Numbered from the stretch's first letter, positions 7,290 to 15,200 are shown. The stretch: DNA of 23,862 bases from Limiplasma sp036652695 (GCA_036652695.1 JAVVVJ010000042.1:1-23862), one strand, 5' to 3'. Notes: generated by a model not told the origin, from the letters alone. Numbers and translations are program-made.

Positions 7290-8957
7290 ATGCCGCAAAA
7301 AATTGAATTTCGCGCCGTTAGTGCGCTGGAGAAGGTATTTCCGGATATCGCGCCGCGCACCTCGCCGTTTTTGGGTAAGGAGAGCATGCTAAAAGGGGAA
7401 AGCTATGCGTTTCAGATTGCCTTTCGCGGGCGGGCGCGCGGTCATCAGGCGGTGAAGCTGCTTGCGCGCGTCAAAGCGCCATTCGCACAATGCGTCACCG
7501 TGCGCGAGGTAGGGCTTGTGCCTGCGCAGCTCACGCGCTTTGGCACGCATGACCATGGCTTTTTGCGCGGCGCAAAGCCCGGCCTGTACCCGGATTTACT
7601 GCGGGAAACCGGTGAAACCAATCCGCTGATAGCGCTCAACACCATGTGGCGCGCCGCGTGGGTGGAGTTTACGCCCACGGGCGCAATGGAGGGCGGCGTT
7701 TACGCGCTACAGGTGGAATTTGTGGATGCGGAGACAGGCGAGGTCTGCGGCGCGGCGGGTACGCAGGTGCGGTTGATCGATGCTCCGCTGGATGCGCAAA
7801 AGCTGATCTATACCGATTGGTTTCACGCCGATTGCATCAGCGCCTACTATGGCGTGGAAAGCCTGTCAGACGCGCATTTTGCGCTGATGGAGCGCTACGT
7901 TGCCACCGCTGTGCGCAACGGCGTTAACCTGCTGCTGACGCCTGTTTTTACCCCGCCGCTGGATACCGCCGTGGGTGGGGAACGCCCTACCACGCAGCTT
8001 GTACAGGTTACGGTGACGAATGGTGTGTACGCGTTTGATTTTTCTGCCCTGCGGCGCTTTGTGCGCATGTGCAAGGGCTGCGGCGTGCGGTATTTTGAAA
8101 TGCCGCATCTCTTTACGCAATGGGGCGCGAAGGCTGCGCCCAAGATCATGGCGATGGTGGACGGCGTTTATACGCGCATCTGCGGCTGGGATACGCCCGC
8201 GCTCGGCGAGCGCTATCAGGGCTTTTTGGCGGCGCTTTTGCCTATGCTGGTTGCTTTTTTGCAAGAGGAGGGCATTGCGGGGCATACGTATTTCCATATT
8301 TCCGATGAGCCGCGCGAGGAGCAAGGCGAGGCATACCGCGCGGCGGCGCTCTCGGTTGCGCCTTACCTAAAGGGCTTTGAGGTGCTGGACGCGCTTTCCG
8401 ATTATGGGCTGTACGAAAAGGGGCTTGTGAAGCAGCCCATTCCCTCCAACGACCATATCGAGCCGTTTTTGGAGCACAAGGTGCCCAATTTGTGGACGTA
8501 TTACTGCTGCTCACAGGGACGCGGCGTCAGCAATCGCTTTATTGCCATGTCTGCCGCGCGCAACCGCGTGCTGGCGATGCAGCTCTTCAAGTACGATATC
8601 AAGGGCTTTCTGCACTGGGGCTACAATTTCTGGTACTCGCAGTATTCCCGGGGGTTGATTGATCCCTTTGCCGTAACGGACAGCCAGCTTGCGTTCCCGG
8701 CAGGCGATGCCTTTAGCGTCTACCCGGGGCCGGAGGGACCGTTGGAATCGACGCGCATCCGCGTGTTCGCCGCGGCGCTGTGCGACTTGCGCGCCATGCA
8801 GATGCTCCAACGGCTTGCGGGCAAGGAGGTCGTGCTGCGCATGCTGGAGGATGGAATTGACCCCATCGCCTTCAACCATGCGCCGGACAGCGAGGATTAT
8901 ATTCTGAAAACGCGCATCGCGGTGAACGAAGCGTTAGAAAAGGCGCTGGGCAAGTAA
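7290..8957 (+). CDS. DUF4091 / GH123-like glycoside hydrolase
   Basis: The 555-residue cytoplasmic protein (no signal peptide) has an N-terminal beta domain (about 1-165) and a TIM-barrel-like domain (about 170-480). The pair Asp339-Glu340 in HISDEP matches the catalytic Asp-Glu motif of GH123-type N-acetyl-beta-galactosaminidases and the related DUF4091 family. The WTYYCCSQG and FLHWGYNFWY segments are the aromatic sugar-site strands typical of DUF4091. The likely reaction is release of N-acetylhexosamine or a similar sugar; the exact substrate is not known. AAAGGAG ends 9 bases before ATG 7290 but only 3 bases before ATG 7284, so 7290 is preferred; a start at 7284 adds two residues. It stands alone between the terminator at 7157-7179 and a convergent flavoenzyme gene 31 bases away. 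Confidence 0.83.
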   Translation: MPQKIEFRAVSALEKVFPDIAPRTSPFLGKESMLKGESYAFQIAFRGRARGHQAVKLLARVKAPFAQCVTVREVGLVPAQLTRFGTHDHGFLRGAKPGLYPDLLRETGETNPLIALNTMWRAAWVEFTPTGAMEGGVYALQVEFVDAETGEVCGAAGTQVRLIDAPLDAQKLIYTDWFHADCISAYYGVESLSDAHFALMERYVATAVRNGVNLLLTPVFTPPLDTAVGGERPTTQLVQVTVTNGVYAFDFSALRRFVRMCKGCGVRYFEMPHLFTQWGAKAAPKIMAMVDGVYTRICGWDTPALGERYQGFLAALLPMLVAFLQEEGIAGHTYFHISDEPREEQGEAYRAAALSVAPYLKGFEVLDALSDYGLYEKGLVKQPIPSNDHIEPFLEHKVPNLWTYYCCSQGRGVSNRFIAMSAARNRVLAMQLFKYDIKGFLHWGYNFWYSQYSRGLIDPFAVTDSQLAFPAGDAFSVYPGPEGPLESTRIRVFAAALCDLRAMQMLQRLAGKEVVLRMLEDGIDPIAFNHAPDSEDYILKTRIAVNEALEKALGK

Positions 8958-8988
8958 TGCTGCCACAGCGCCGGAATGAACGGCTCGT

Positions 8989-10644
8989 TTACGCGCCATG
9001 CGTCAGGCGATAGAAATATGTGCCGCCCGGATAGATGGAAACCTGATCGAACCCGTGCTGCGCAAGCATCCGCGCGGCGGTGTTGGCGCGCACGCCCACC
9101 CCGCACACAACAATCAGCTCCCGATCCTTGGGAAGCTCCTCCAAGCGGCCGCGCAGTTCCCCAAGTGGGATGTGGATGGCGGATGGGAGCGCAAACGCCG
9201 CCACCTCGCCCGCCTCGCGGATGTCCAAAACAGCCGCCTGCGGGTTTCTCTCCAAGGCATCCCAGCTGGCAAAGGCGACGCTGCCGCGAAGCAGATTGCC
9301 CGCCACGAAGCCCAGCATGTTGACCGGATCTTTGGCGGAGGAGTACGGCGGCGCATAGGCAAGCTCCAGCGTCGCGAGGTCGCTGACCGACGCGCCGAGG
9401 CGCAGCGCGGTGGCGAGCACGTCGATGCGCTTGTCAACCCCTTGCGCGCCTACGATCTGTGCGCCGAAGAGGCGCGAGCCGTCAGCGGCGAAGAGCAGCT
9501 TGAGCACCATCGGCTCCGCGCCGGGATAGTAGGCCGCGTGGTGATTTTGCACGATCAGCACGCGTTGATAGTCCTTTGCGAGAATCATGCCGCGCGAGAT
9601 AAGCGTTTTTTCACTGGCGCCAGTGCTTGCGGCGGTTAGGCCGAACACCTTGGCGACCGATGTGCCCTGCGTGCCAGCATAGGGAATTTGCTCGCCCGCG
9701 ATATGATCCGCCACGAGGCGACCCTGCCGATTGGCAGGCCCGGCCAAGGGGATCATTGCCTTGCCGCCAAAAACCAGCTCATTGACCTCAATCACATCGC
9801 CCACCGCGTAAATGGAAGGATCAGAGGTGCGCAGGAACGCGTCTACCACCACGCCGCCGCGCGCGTTGACCGCAAGCCCGGCGTCCTTGGCGAGCGCGCC
9901 ATTGGGGCGCACGCCGATGGCAAGCACCACCAGCTCCGCCGTGACCGTTGCGCCGCTTTGAAGCACCACGTCCACGCCTGCCGCCGTTTCCTTGAAGGCG
10001 GAAACCCCATCGCCCAGATGAAGCGCGACGCCGTTTCGCTGAAGCTCGGCGTGCAGGGGGAGCGCCATTTCATAATCAAGCGGAGGCATCACCTGATTTG
10101 CGGCTTCGATGAGCGCTACGGAAAGACCCGCCTCCCGCAGGTTTTCTGCCATTTCTAGGCCGATAAACCCGCCGCCGACCACCGCTACTGCGTGGATCTC
10201 CTGCGATACCGCCAGCGCACGGATGCGCTGCGCGTCCGCCACCGTCCACAGCGTTGTGATCCGCTGCGAATCAATGCCCGGGATGGGTGGACGCATGGGG
10301 GAGGAACCGGTGGCAATGACCAGGGTATCATAGCTTTCCTGATAAACCTCGCCGCTGTCCGCGCGGCGCACGGTAACCGTTTTTGCCTTGCAGTTGATGG
10401 ATGTTACTTCGTTGCGCACGCGCACGTCGATGGCAAACCGTGTGCGCAGACCTTCGGGCGATTGCAAAAGCAGCGCGCTCTTGGAGGGAATCACGCCGCC
10501 CACATGGTAGGGCAGGCCGCAGTTAGCGTAGGAGATATACGCCCCGCGTTCCAATAGTACGATCTCCGCCCGCTCGTCCTGCCTGCGCAGGCGCGCCGCA
10601 CAGCTTGCCCCGCCTGCCACACCGCCGATAATCACTGTTTTCAT
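8989..10644 (-). CDS. CoA-disulfide reductase-like flavoenzyme fused to a rhodanese domain
   Basis: The 551-residue protein belongs to the pyridine nucleotide-disulfide oxidoreductases. The FAD site is at the N-terminus (VIIGGVAGGASCAARLRR), the redox Cys42 is in SYANCGLPYHVGG, the NAD(P)H site is VAVVGGGFIGLEMAENL, and the second FAD motif includes AVGDV. The fused C-terminal rhodanese (about 459-545) has Cys514 in VVCGVGVR. Proteins with this architecture reduce CoA disulfide, CoA persulfide or other sulfane sulfur with NAD(P)H. The start at 10644 is the family start (MKTVIIGG) with GGAGG 10 bases upstream; a longer frame to 10680 is ignored. It is convergent with the DUF4091 gene and divergent from the DeoR gene. 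It is the second rhodanese-fused redox enzyme in the window. Confidence 0.9.
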   Translation of the reverse strand: MKTVIIGGVAGGASCAARLRRQDERAEIVLLERGAYISYANCGLPYHVGGVIPSKSALLLQSPEGLRTRFAIDVRVRNEVTSINCKAKTVTVRRADSGEVYQESYDTLVIATGSSPMRPPIPGIDSQRITTLWTVADAQRIRALAVSQEIHAVAVVGGGFIGLEMAENLREAGLSVALIEAANQVMPPLDYEMALPLHAELQRNGVALHLGDGVSAFKETAAGVDVVLQSGATVTAELVVLAIGVRPNGALAKDAGLAVNARGGVVVDAFLRTSDPSIYAVGDVIEVNELVFGGKAMIPLAGPANRQGRLVADHIAGEQIPYAGTQGTSVAKVFGLTAASTGASEKTLISRGMILAKDYQRVLIVQNHHAAYYPGAEPMVLKLLFAADGSRLFGAQIVGAQGVDKRIDVLATALRLGASVSDLATLELAYAPPYSSAKDPVNMLGFVAGNLLRGSVAFASWDALERNPQAAVLDIREAGEVAAFALPSAIHIPLGELRGRLEELPKDRELIVVCGVGVRANTAARMLAQHGFDQVSIYPGGTYFYRLTHGA

Positions 10645-10851
10645 GCCGATGCCGCCTCCGTTCTTTTGAGTGAAAAGCAACGCGCCTCGCTGCGCAAATG
10701 CCAGCGAAGTGCGCTAGTAAGGATAGGATACCCACTTTTGAAGGGTTAGAAACAAGTGGAGCGCGTGACTGCCATCGGTTTTTCAATGCTGCGAAAGAAA
10801 GTCGGCGTTTTGATGTCCTGATACGAATCACAGGATCAATACTAATCACTA
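10645..10851. other. Left part of the 326-base intergenic region between the flavoenzyme and deoR genes
   Basis: No gene is visible. It holds weak inverted repeats: TCGCTG 10687-10692 with CAGCGA 10702-10707, and CCACTT 10732-10737 with AAGTGG 10754-10759. The leftward strand has TTGTTT and TATCCT boxes 19 bases apart, too poor to call a promoter for the flavoenzyme gene. The rest of the gap, 10852-10970, is described in separate entries. Confidence 0.5.
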
Positions 10852-10871
10852 TTTGATTGTTTATAATCAAA
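10852..10871. promoter_or_regulatory. Candidate operator: 20-bp palindrome upstream of deoR
   Basis: TTTGATT (10852-10858) and its exact complement AATCAAA (10865-10871) are separated by 6 bases. Its centre is about 49 bases upstream of the deoR -35 box. Palindromes with this layout are typical operators of sugar regulators. The adjacent DeoR protein is the obvious candidate binder (inference). Confidence 0.5.
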
Positions 10872-10909
10872 ATATCGATACAGATGATTGAAAGTGAGAA
10901 AAAAGAGAC

Positions 10910-10938
10910 TTGACATAGCGCCGTTTTGCATTTATGAT
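10910..10938 (+). promoter_or_regulatory. Sigma-A-type promoter of deoR
   Basis: TTGACA (10910-10915), a 17-base spacer and TATGAT (10933-10938) are near consensus. The predicted start is about 25 bases before ATG 10971. Confidence 0.75.
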
Positions 10939-10970
10939 TGTGTGACACCAGTTGGAAGGAGTGTGCCAAT

Positions 10971-11717
10971 ATGAATGAACGGGATGAGGCCATCATTCGG
11001 TTGCTCAGAGTTCATCAGTATATGACGGTGCAGGAGCTTTGCACGCAGGTCAAAGCCTCCCCAGCCACCATTCGGCGCGCGCTTACACGGCTGAATGAAT
11101 CTGGTCATCTGCAATACGTGAACGGCGGAGCGCTGCTATTAAAGCCGGATGTGGGCGCAAAGCCTGAAATGACGCCGCAAAAACTACGGATTGTGCATGC
11201 GGCGCTGGATTTGATCAGCCCACACGATACGCTGTTTTTGGATGCGGGTTCTACGAATAATTTGCTGGCGGATGCGCTCATTGCAATTGATCATATCTGT
11301 GTAGTGACAAACAGCATTTATATTGCCTATAAGCTTTATACCGGAAATCCAACCATTGATGTTTTTGTATGCGGGGGCAATGTGGGAAATGAAGGGCCGA
11401 TGGCAGGCATGGTGGGTTCTCTGGCAGAATCGTTGATTGGCAGTATGCGCGCACACACTTTCTTTATGGGCGCGGCTGCGGTGCATGAGGAGCATGGCAT
11501 TACCGATCCGTACATGAATAGCGCCTCCCTAAAGCGCAGCATGATGGAAAAGGCGCAGCAAACGGTGCTCCTGTGCGATCACACCAAGTTTGGCACCGTA
11601 TGCCGGGCGTATGTTTCGCCGCTGAACCGGGTGGATCAATTGATTACGGATGCGCAGGCCAGCGAAGCGGTTCCATCAGCGCTGCTTACCCTAGGCAGGA
11701 CGGTTCTGACGGTATAA
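10971..11717 (+). CDS. DeoR-family transcription regulator of sugar metabolism
   Basis: The 248-residue protein has an N-terminal winged helix-turn-helix (about 4-58: MTVQELCTQVKASPATIRRALTRL, then the wing GHLQYVNGGALL) and a DeoR C-terminal sensor with the phosphosugar site DAGSTNNLLA starting at Asp91. It should repress a sugar operon until a phosphorylated sugar is bound. The frame could begin at 10938, but ATG 10971 has GGAAGGAG 9 bases upstream and matches the family start. A strong promoter (10910-10938) and a palindrome (10852-10871) lie directly upstream. The isomerase/epimerase gene follows on the same strand 190 bases later and may be its target. Similar proteins are usually about 250 residues, so it looks complete. 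Confidence 0.9.
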   Translation: MNERDEAIIRLLRVHQYMTVQELCTQVKASPATIRRALTRLNESGHLQYVNGGALLLKPDVGAKPEMTPQKLRIVHAALDLISPHDTLFLDAGSTNNLLADALIAIDHICVVTNSIYIAYKLYTGNPTIDVFVCGGNVGNEGPMAGMVGSLAESLIGSMRAHTFFMGAAAVHEEHGITDPYMNSASLKRSMMEKAQQTVLLCDHTKFGTVCRAYVSPLNRVDQLITDAQASEAVPSALLTLGRTVLTV

Positions 11718-11850
11718 CGGATGGCTGACGCATGCGGAACGCACGATTTCCGACGCCCAAGAGCGCCAAAGCTGCAACCAAGCGTTCGATCCTTTTTGAA
11801 GGAGTGCTGGACTTGACCGCTATGTGGGGAGCTGTGCGGATAACAAGGGG

Positions 11851-11868
11851 AAAAGCCGAAAGGCTTTT
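11851..11868 (+). terminator. Short hairpin with GAAA tetraloop between deoR and the isomerase gene
   Basis: A perfect 7-bp stem, AAAAGCC (11851-11857) with GGCTTTT (11862-11868), closes on a GAAA loop. The T-run is part of the stem, and TATGATACTTTT follows. It may end some deoR transcripts or be a processing or leader element of the isomerase gene. Confidence 0.4.
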
Positions 11869-11907
11869 GAATATGATACTTTTGGTTTTGAAAGGATGGT
11901 CGTCACA

Positions 11908-12723
11908 ATGACTTCACTCAAGCTGTATATGAGCTCTACCCATATGCCGCAACAGGCAAATTGGCTGGATTGTGTCGCGAGCGCAGCGGAAATGGGCTTT
12001 GATGGTCTGGAGCTTTTTGGAACGGAGTATGAGCAGGCGGAGCTGATGAGCACCGAACGTCTGGATGCGCTTGCGAAGGCTGCGCAGGCGAAAAAGCTTG
12101 TGCTTTCGGCACACCCATGGATTGAATGGGGGGATCTGCCGGAGGAGGAGCTGGCACGGCGGCTAACAAAGCTGATGGCGGATTGCGCGCGCCTTGGACA
12201 GCGCGAAATCGTGCTGCATATGGATTTCCTCGCGCACCGCGAAGCGGGCATGGCGCGTGTTTTTCGCATGATTGATCCGCTTTGTCCCTTCCTTTCGCGA
12301 GAAGGTATGACGATTCTTTTGGAAAATGTGCCTGCGCATGATATGCGGGAGTTAGGCTCCGAGGTGGGGGATTTTGATGCGCTCTTTGCGCATTATGAGG
12401 CGGGCGCGCCTGTACAGATGAACATTGACGTTGGTCACGCACATATCATGGGCACGCTAGCCGAGCTTGCGCATAGCCACGGCACGCGCTGGCGCTATAC
12501 GCATATCGACGATAACGCTGGGGTGGAGGATTCGCACTTTGCGCCTGGCAAGGGCAGCATTCATTGGCTGGATGTGGCAAAATGTGCGGGCGCGGTTGGT
12601 TACACAGGTCCGCTGATGATGGAATACGCCTCCAGGGAGCTTCACATAGGCATGCCGGTGCTTACCGAGGCATACGCTGCGCACGGCATGGCGCTGCACG
12701 CGATTCGGCCGCAGGAAGGCTGA
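11908..12723 (+). CDS. Sugar-phosphate isomerase/epimerase-like TIM barrel (AP_endonuc_2 / xylose isomerase-like family)
   Basis: The 271-residue protein has the xylose-isomerase-like TIM barrel. Metal-site residues are in the usual places: His69 (SAHPW), Glu139 (ILLENVP), Asp174 and His177 (NIDVGHAH), Asp201 (YTHIDDN) and Glu239 (LMMEYAS). Family members isomerise or epimerise small sugars or sugar acids (IolE/IolH-, tagatose epimerase-like); the substrate cannot be read from sequence. The frame continues upstream to 11824, but ATG 11908 is preferred: MTSLKLYMSS is the natural first beta strand. AAAGGA lies 11 bases upstream; ATG 11896 is an alternative. Its neighbour and possible regulator is the DeoR gene. 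A bidirectional terminator follows 28 bases after its stop. Confidence 0.82.
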   Translation: MTSLKLYMSSTHMPQQANWLDCVASAAEMGFDGLELFGTEYEQAELMSTERLDALAKAAQAKKLVLSAHPWIEWGDLPEEELARRLTKLMADCARLGQREIVLHMDFLAHREAGMARVFRMIDPLCPFLSREGMTILLENVPAHDMRELGSEVGDFDALFAHYEAGAPVQMNIDVGHAHIMGTLAELAHSHGTRWRYTHIDDNAGVEDSHFAPGKGSIHWLDVAKCAGAVGYTGPLMMEYASRELHIGMPVLTEAYAAHGMALHAIRPQEG

Positions 12724-12751
12724 GGCGGTTGACGCGGCAAAGCGAATCAAA

Positions 12752-12781
12752 AAACAGCTCGCGCTGGATGGCGAGCTGTTT
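12752..12781. terminator. Bidirectional rho-independent terminator
   Basis: A perfect 11-bp stem (AAACAGCTCGC 12752-12762 with 12771-12781, 8-base loop) is flanked on the left by A-rich sequence, which reads as a U-run on the leftward strand. It separates the rightward isomerase gene from the leftward Cys-rich gene and probably ends both. Confidence 0.8.
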
Positions 12782-12824
12782 GAGCAAAAAAGCCTTGCGC
12801 TGGAAACAAGCAGGGAGCGCGCCC

Positions 12825-13832
12825 TTACGGGCATACGCTTCTGCATTTGTCAGCGGGATGGCATGGGCAGGGCGCGGAATCGCAGCAAATCGCCTTGATC
12901 AGCGTGAGCTTGTCGTAGAGTATTTGCTCCATGTGGGTTACGCCGACAAGCGTGCGGAGAACGGAATCGTTAGCGAGCAGAATGTCCCGGCAGCTCTTCT
13001 CGGTGGCTACGACCTTTTGGATCTTTTCACCCTCTGCGTTGAGGATATGCGCAAGGGCGGCCTCCATGAGCGCCACGGATTCCAACAGGTCGTTGCAGCC
13101 CTGCGCACGATCACAGGGATTGGGTGGAGTTTCGCTTGAGCAGCAGAGCGTGCCCTCGATGATGTAGGAGGCGCACTCGTTCAGCACCGTTAGCAGATAC
13201 ACCTTTTGGCCGATGCTTCCGCAATAGGCCATGGGCAAGGCGGCCATGTCCCAAAGCTGATATTTCTTGGGGATTGTGCAGCACGCGGGCAAATGATCGC
13301 AGGGCGAGCTAACGCAGATGCCTTGCTCCTGCGCGTCTTGGTAGCCGTACAAATAGCAGCCCTCCGCGGATTCCACACAAGTGAATTCTGTGCAGGGCGG
13401 CGCGGCTTGAAGCAAAGTGATGGGGGGATGCTCTGCCTTTTCCACCTCGCCAATCCCACCGCCAAAGGAGAGCAGCAGCGTGTTGCGGCGCATATGGTAG
13501 GCTACGCCTGTTAGGCAGAGCGGCGCTTCATCGCAAAGCCGCGGAGTGATGCTGCCGATTTGGCGAAAGCTGCAATCCAGCTTGTACAGTTGATTTGGGA
13601 CTTTTGCACAGAGCGCCCAAAAGCAATGATCCTTAAAATCGTAGCAAAGGGAAACATAGGCGTCTTGCGTATGGATGCAGTCAACGTAGCAAAGGTCATG
13701 GTCGTAGCGGTGAACTTGGCAGCATTGCGGCAATGTAAGGTAGAAGGAATATCCATCGTATGCAATCCCTACATAGGGATAGGGGCTGTTGCCTTTCAAC
13801 GGCTGTGGATTCCCGAGCTGTAAGGTTGCCAT
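12825..13832 (-). CDS. Cysteine-rich protein (30 Cys in 335 residues), function unknown
   Basis: No signal peptide or membrane helix is visible. Cysteines are spread along the whole length, with CC pairs (QCC, ACC, LCC, ICC) and a Cys-dense tail (about 315-335: ICCDSAPCPCHPADKCRSVCP). The N-terminal two thirds has repeated short units of 'strand-Cys-charged loop' with aromatic residues, like a beta-propeller. A helical segment near 245-312 (NDLLESVALMEAALAHILNA, then GEKIQK) recalls a short module that I have seen near the ends of clostridial spore-surface or Cys-rich proteins; this is memory, not a search. ATG 13832 has AAAGGAG 7 bases upstream. It could be a spore-coat-like cross-linked protein or a metal/thiol buffer. 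It sits next to genes without clear link, so its role is open. Confidence 0.72.
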   Translation of the reverse strand: MATLQLGNPQPLKGNSPYPYVGIAYDGYSFYLTLPQCCQVHRYDHDLCYVDCIHTQDAYVSLCYDFKDHCFWALCAKVPNQLYKLDCSFRQIGSITPRLCDEAPLCLTGVAYHMRRNTLLLSFGGGIGEVEKAEHPPITLLQAAPPCTEFTCVESAEGCYLYGYQDAQEQGICVSSPCDHLPACCTIPKKYQLWDMAALPMAYCGSIGQKVYLLTVLNECASYIIEGTLCCSSETPPNPCDRAQGCNDLLESVALMEAALAHILNAEGEKIQKVVATEKSCRDILLANDSVLRTLVGVTHMEQILYDKLTLIKAICCDSAPCPCHPADKCRSVCP

Positions 13833-13983
13833 AAAAGGTCTCCTTTACGAAATGAATTTTGTTCAAGCAAAATGGAAAGCTTGCCTTGCAATGCAGATTA
13901 TGCGGCAAAAATCCAGCCTATGCAGATGAATGCAGGGCACGGGGGAATTGCGCGTGAAAAGTGCGCAATGCAAACCCTGATGC

Positions 13984-14029
13984 ACAAAGGGATCACCGCG
14001 CCTTTGACCCGGCGCGGTGATCCCTTTGT
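13984..14029 (-). terminator. Perfect 19-bp hairpin at the end of the DUF4230 gene
   Basis: ACAAAGGGATCACCGCGCC (13984-14002) pairs exactly with 14011-14029 around an 8-base loop. It lies about 19 bases beyond the stop codon at 14048 on the leftward strand. The stem ends in CCCTTTGT on that strand; no longer U-run follows. It is the likely terminator of the leftward run, or may act on both strands. Confidence 0.65.
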
Positions 14030-14047
14030 TACAATTTGATTGTCAGC

Positions 14048-14797
14048 TTATGCGGCCTTTGCGTGTTGCGCNNNNNNNNNNNNNNNNNNNNNNNNNNNNN
14101 NNNNNNNNNNNNNNNNNNNNNNNNNNNNNNNNNNNNNNNNNNNNNNNNNNNNNNNNNNNNNNNNNNNNNNNGCTATTTCGGGCGTTGTGCCCAGCGCGTC
14201 GTCCCGCACGATCACGATATCGCAGGTCATGCCTTGCTCGCTGTGCTCCGCGATGCTCTTAAACAGCGTAACAAGGTTTTTCTCCGTGGTTTTCCAAGCA
14301 TTTTGGATATATTCCGCGTTGTGGCTGTATTCTTCAAACAGGCGGTTTTCCACCTCGGTTTTGATGGCGGCATACCGTTCTGGCGTCAGGGGATAGAGCC
14401 AATCGGTCTTTTTCATTTTTTCCTCGTCCACTGTCAGCCGCTGATAGCCGGGCTTGGGCGCGGGTACACGCACCTCAATGACGCCGGCGTTTGCGCTCAC
14501 CACCGCAAGGCTTAGATCCACCGTGAAGCGCATTTGAAAGGTATATGGCATTTCCACCTTTTGCACGGTGCCAAAGAGCCATGCGTCCTGCGATACGGTT
14601 TCTTGGCCGGTTGTTTCTATCTCGTAGACCACCAGTTCGTTTTTCTCCCGCAAGCTCTCGCTGAACCGCTCGCTGATCCATTGCGTATTGCCATTGCCAA
14701 ACAGGCGGCCATAGATGTTGGGGCCAAAGCGTACGCCCACAAACGCGAGCGCTAGACACACCACAGCCAGCAACAGCCGTTTGAAAAGCTTTTTCAT
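14048..14797 (-). CDS. DUF4230 domain protein, interrupted by an assembly gap
   Basis: The well-supported part is 14172-14797. It has one N-terminal membrane anchor (about residues 6-26), then an extracytoplasmic DUF4230 region (LVVYEIETTGQETVSQDAWL, then MPYTFQMRFTVDLSLAVVSA and later KLYP-type helices, EEYSHNAEYIQNAWKTTEKN). DUF4230 proteins are small membrane-anchored proteins of unknown role. The frame continues through 100 Ns (14072-14171) to a stop at 14048, but that join is arbitrary, so the last seven residues AQHAKAA are uncertain. ATG 14797 has AAAGGA 11 bases upstream. It follows a small membrane protein by 24 bases, which suggests an operon. Confidence 0.78.
   Translation of the reverse strand: MKKLFKRLLLAVVCLALAFVGVRFGPNIYGRLFGNGNTQWISERFSESLREKNELVVYEIETTGQETVSQDAWLFGTVQKVEMPYTFQMRFTVDLSLAVVSANAGVIEVRVPAPKPGYQRLTVDEEKMKKTDWLYPLTPERYAAIKTEVENRLFEEYSHNAEYIQNAWKTTEKNLVTLFKSIAEHSEQGMTCDIVIVRDDALGTTPEIXXXXXXXXXXXXXXXXXXXXXXXXXXXXXXXXXXAQHAKAA
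14072..14171. other. Assembly gap of exactly 100 N
   Basis: Bases 14072-14171 are all N. A run of exactly 100 is the usual placeholder for a join of unknown size, so sequence on the two sides may not be separated by 100 bases. Any reading frame crossing it is uncertain. Confidence 0.99.
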
Positions 14798-14821
14798 GTC
14801 TTTTGCGTTCCTTTCCCTTGG

Positions 14822-15061
14822 TTACCGCATGAGCGTGGGCATCCATTTGCCGATCTCCACAAACAGGAGCACAAGGAGCTGAATCAATACATAGAACGTC
14901 GTAAGCGTGCCCACAAGCATCAGGTATCCGCGCAAAAAACGGATAAAGCGGCCGCGCCGGGCAGGTGCGCCCGCGTGCCTGCGCCTTTTTTTGCACTCGC
15001 TGGGTACGGACTGTGAGGGCGGAAGTTCCGACTGATCTTGATTTTGCGTCGGTATTTGCAT
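14822..15061 (-). CDS. Small single-pass membrane protein, unknown function
   Basis: The 79-residue protein has a polar N-terminus (Gln, Ser, Pro), a basic stretch (about 24-42: KKRRRHAGAPARRGRFIRFL) and one hydrophobic helix (about 44-68: GYLMLVGTLTTFYVLIQLLVLL), ending IGKWMPTLMR. By the positive-inside rule the basic N-terminus is probably cytoplasmic. ATG 15061 was chosen because AAGGAGG lies 7 bases upstream; a longer frame to 15091 has no ribosome site. The DUF4230 gene follows 24 bases later, so the two are probably co-transcribed and may act together at the membrane. Confidence 0.7.
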   Translation of the reverse strand: MQIPTQNQDQSELPPSQSVPSECKKRRRHAGAPARRGRFIRFLRGYLMLVGTLTTFYVLIQLLVLLFVEIGKWMPTLMR

Positions 15062-15097
15062 GGTACAGCCTCCTTGGGCGATGCGGCACACCCATTA

Positions 15098-15116
15098 GTA
15101 TACTCTTGAAGTATAC
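15098..15116. repeat. Twin GTATAC repeat upstream of the small membrane protein gene
   Basis: GTATAC occurs at 15098-15103 and 15111-15116, 7 bases apart. Read leftward it gives two TATACT-like -10 boxes in tandem, but no convincing -35 box is present at either. It may be an operator or part of a promoter. Confidence 0.35.
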
Positions 15117-15200
15117 GACAGTTTTTCCGAAAATGCTACAGAAAAATGACGAAACGTGTAGAAAGCGCCTTCTTTGGCGACCGCAAAGCGCCCCGTTGGC

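Noticed and set aside
8998..10557. Long rightward open frames opposite the flavoenzyme gene
   Set aside because: These are antisense shadows of a GC-rich gene: they show no family motifs, while the leftward frame has all expected redox motifs.
11837..11849. GCGGATAACAA, like half of the E. coli lac operator
   Set aside because: Only one half matches, and two bases are missing from the centre. No promoter fits around it. Probably chance.
14017..14515. Rightward frames crossing the N run
   Set aside because: Their frames depend on an arbitrary gap length, and they are antisense to the DUF4230 gene.
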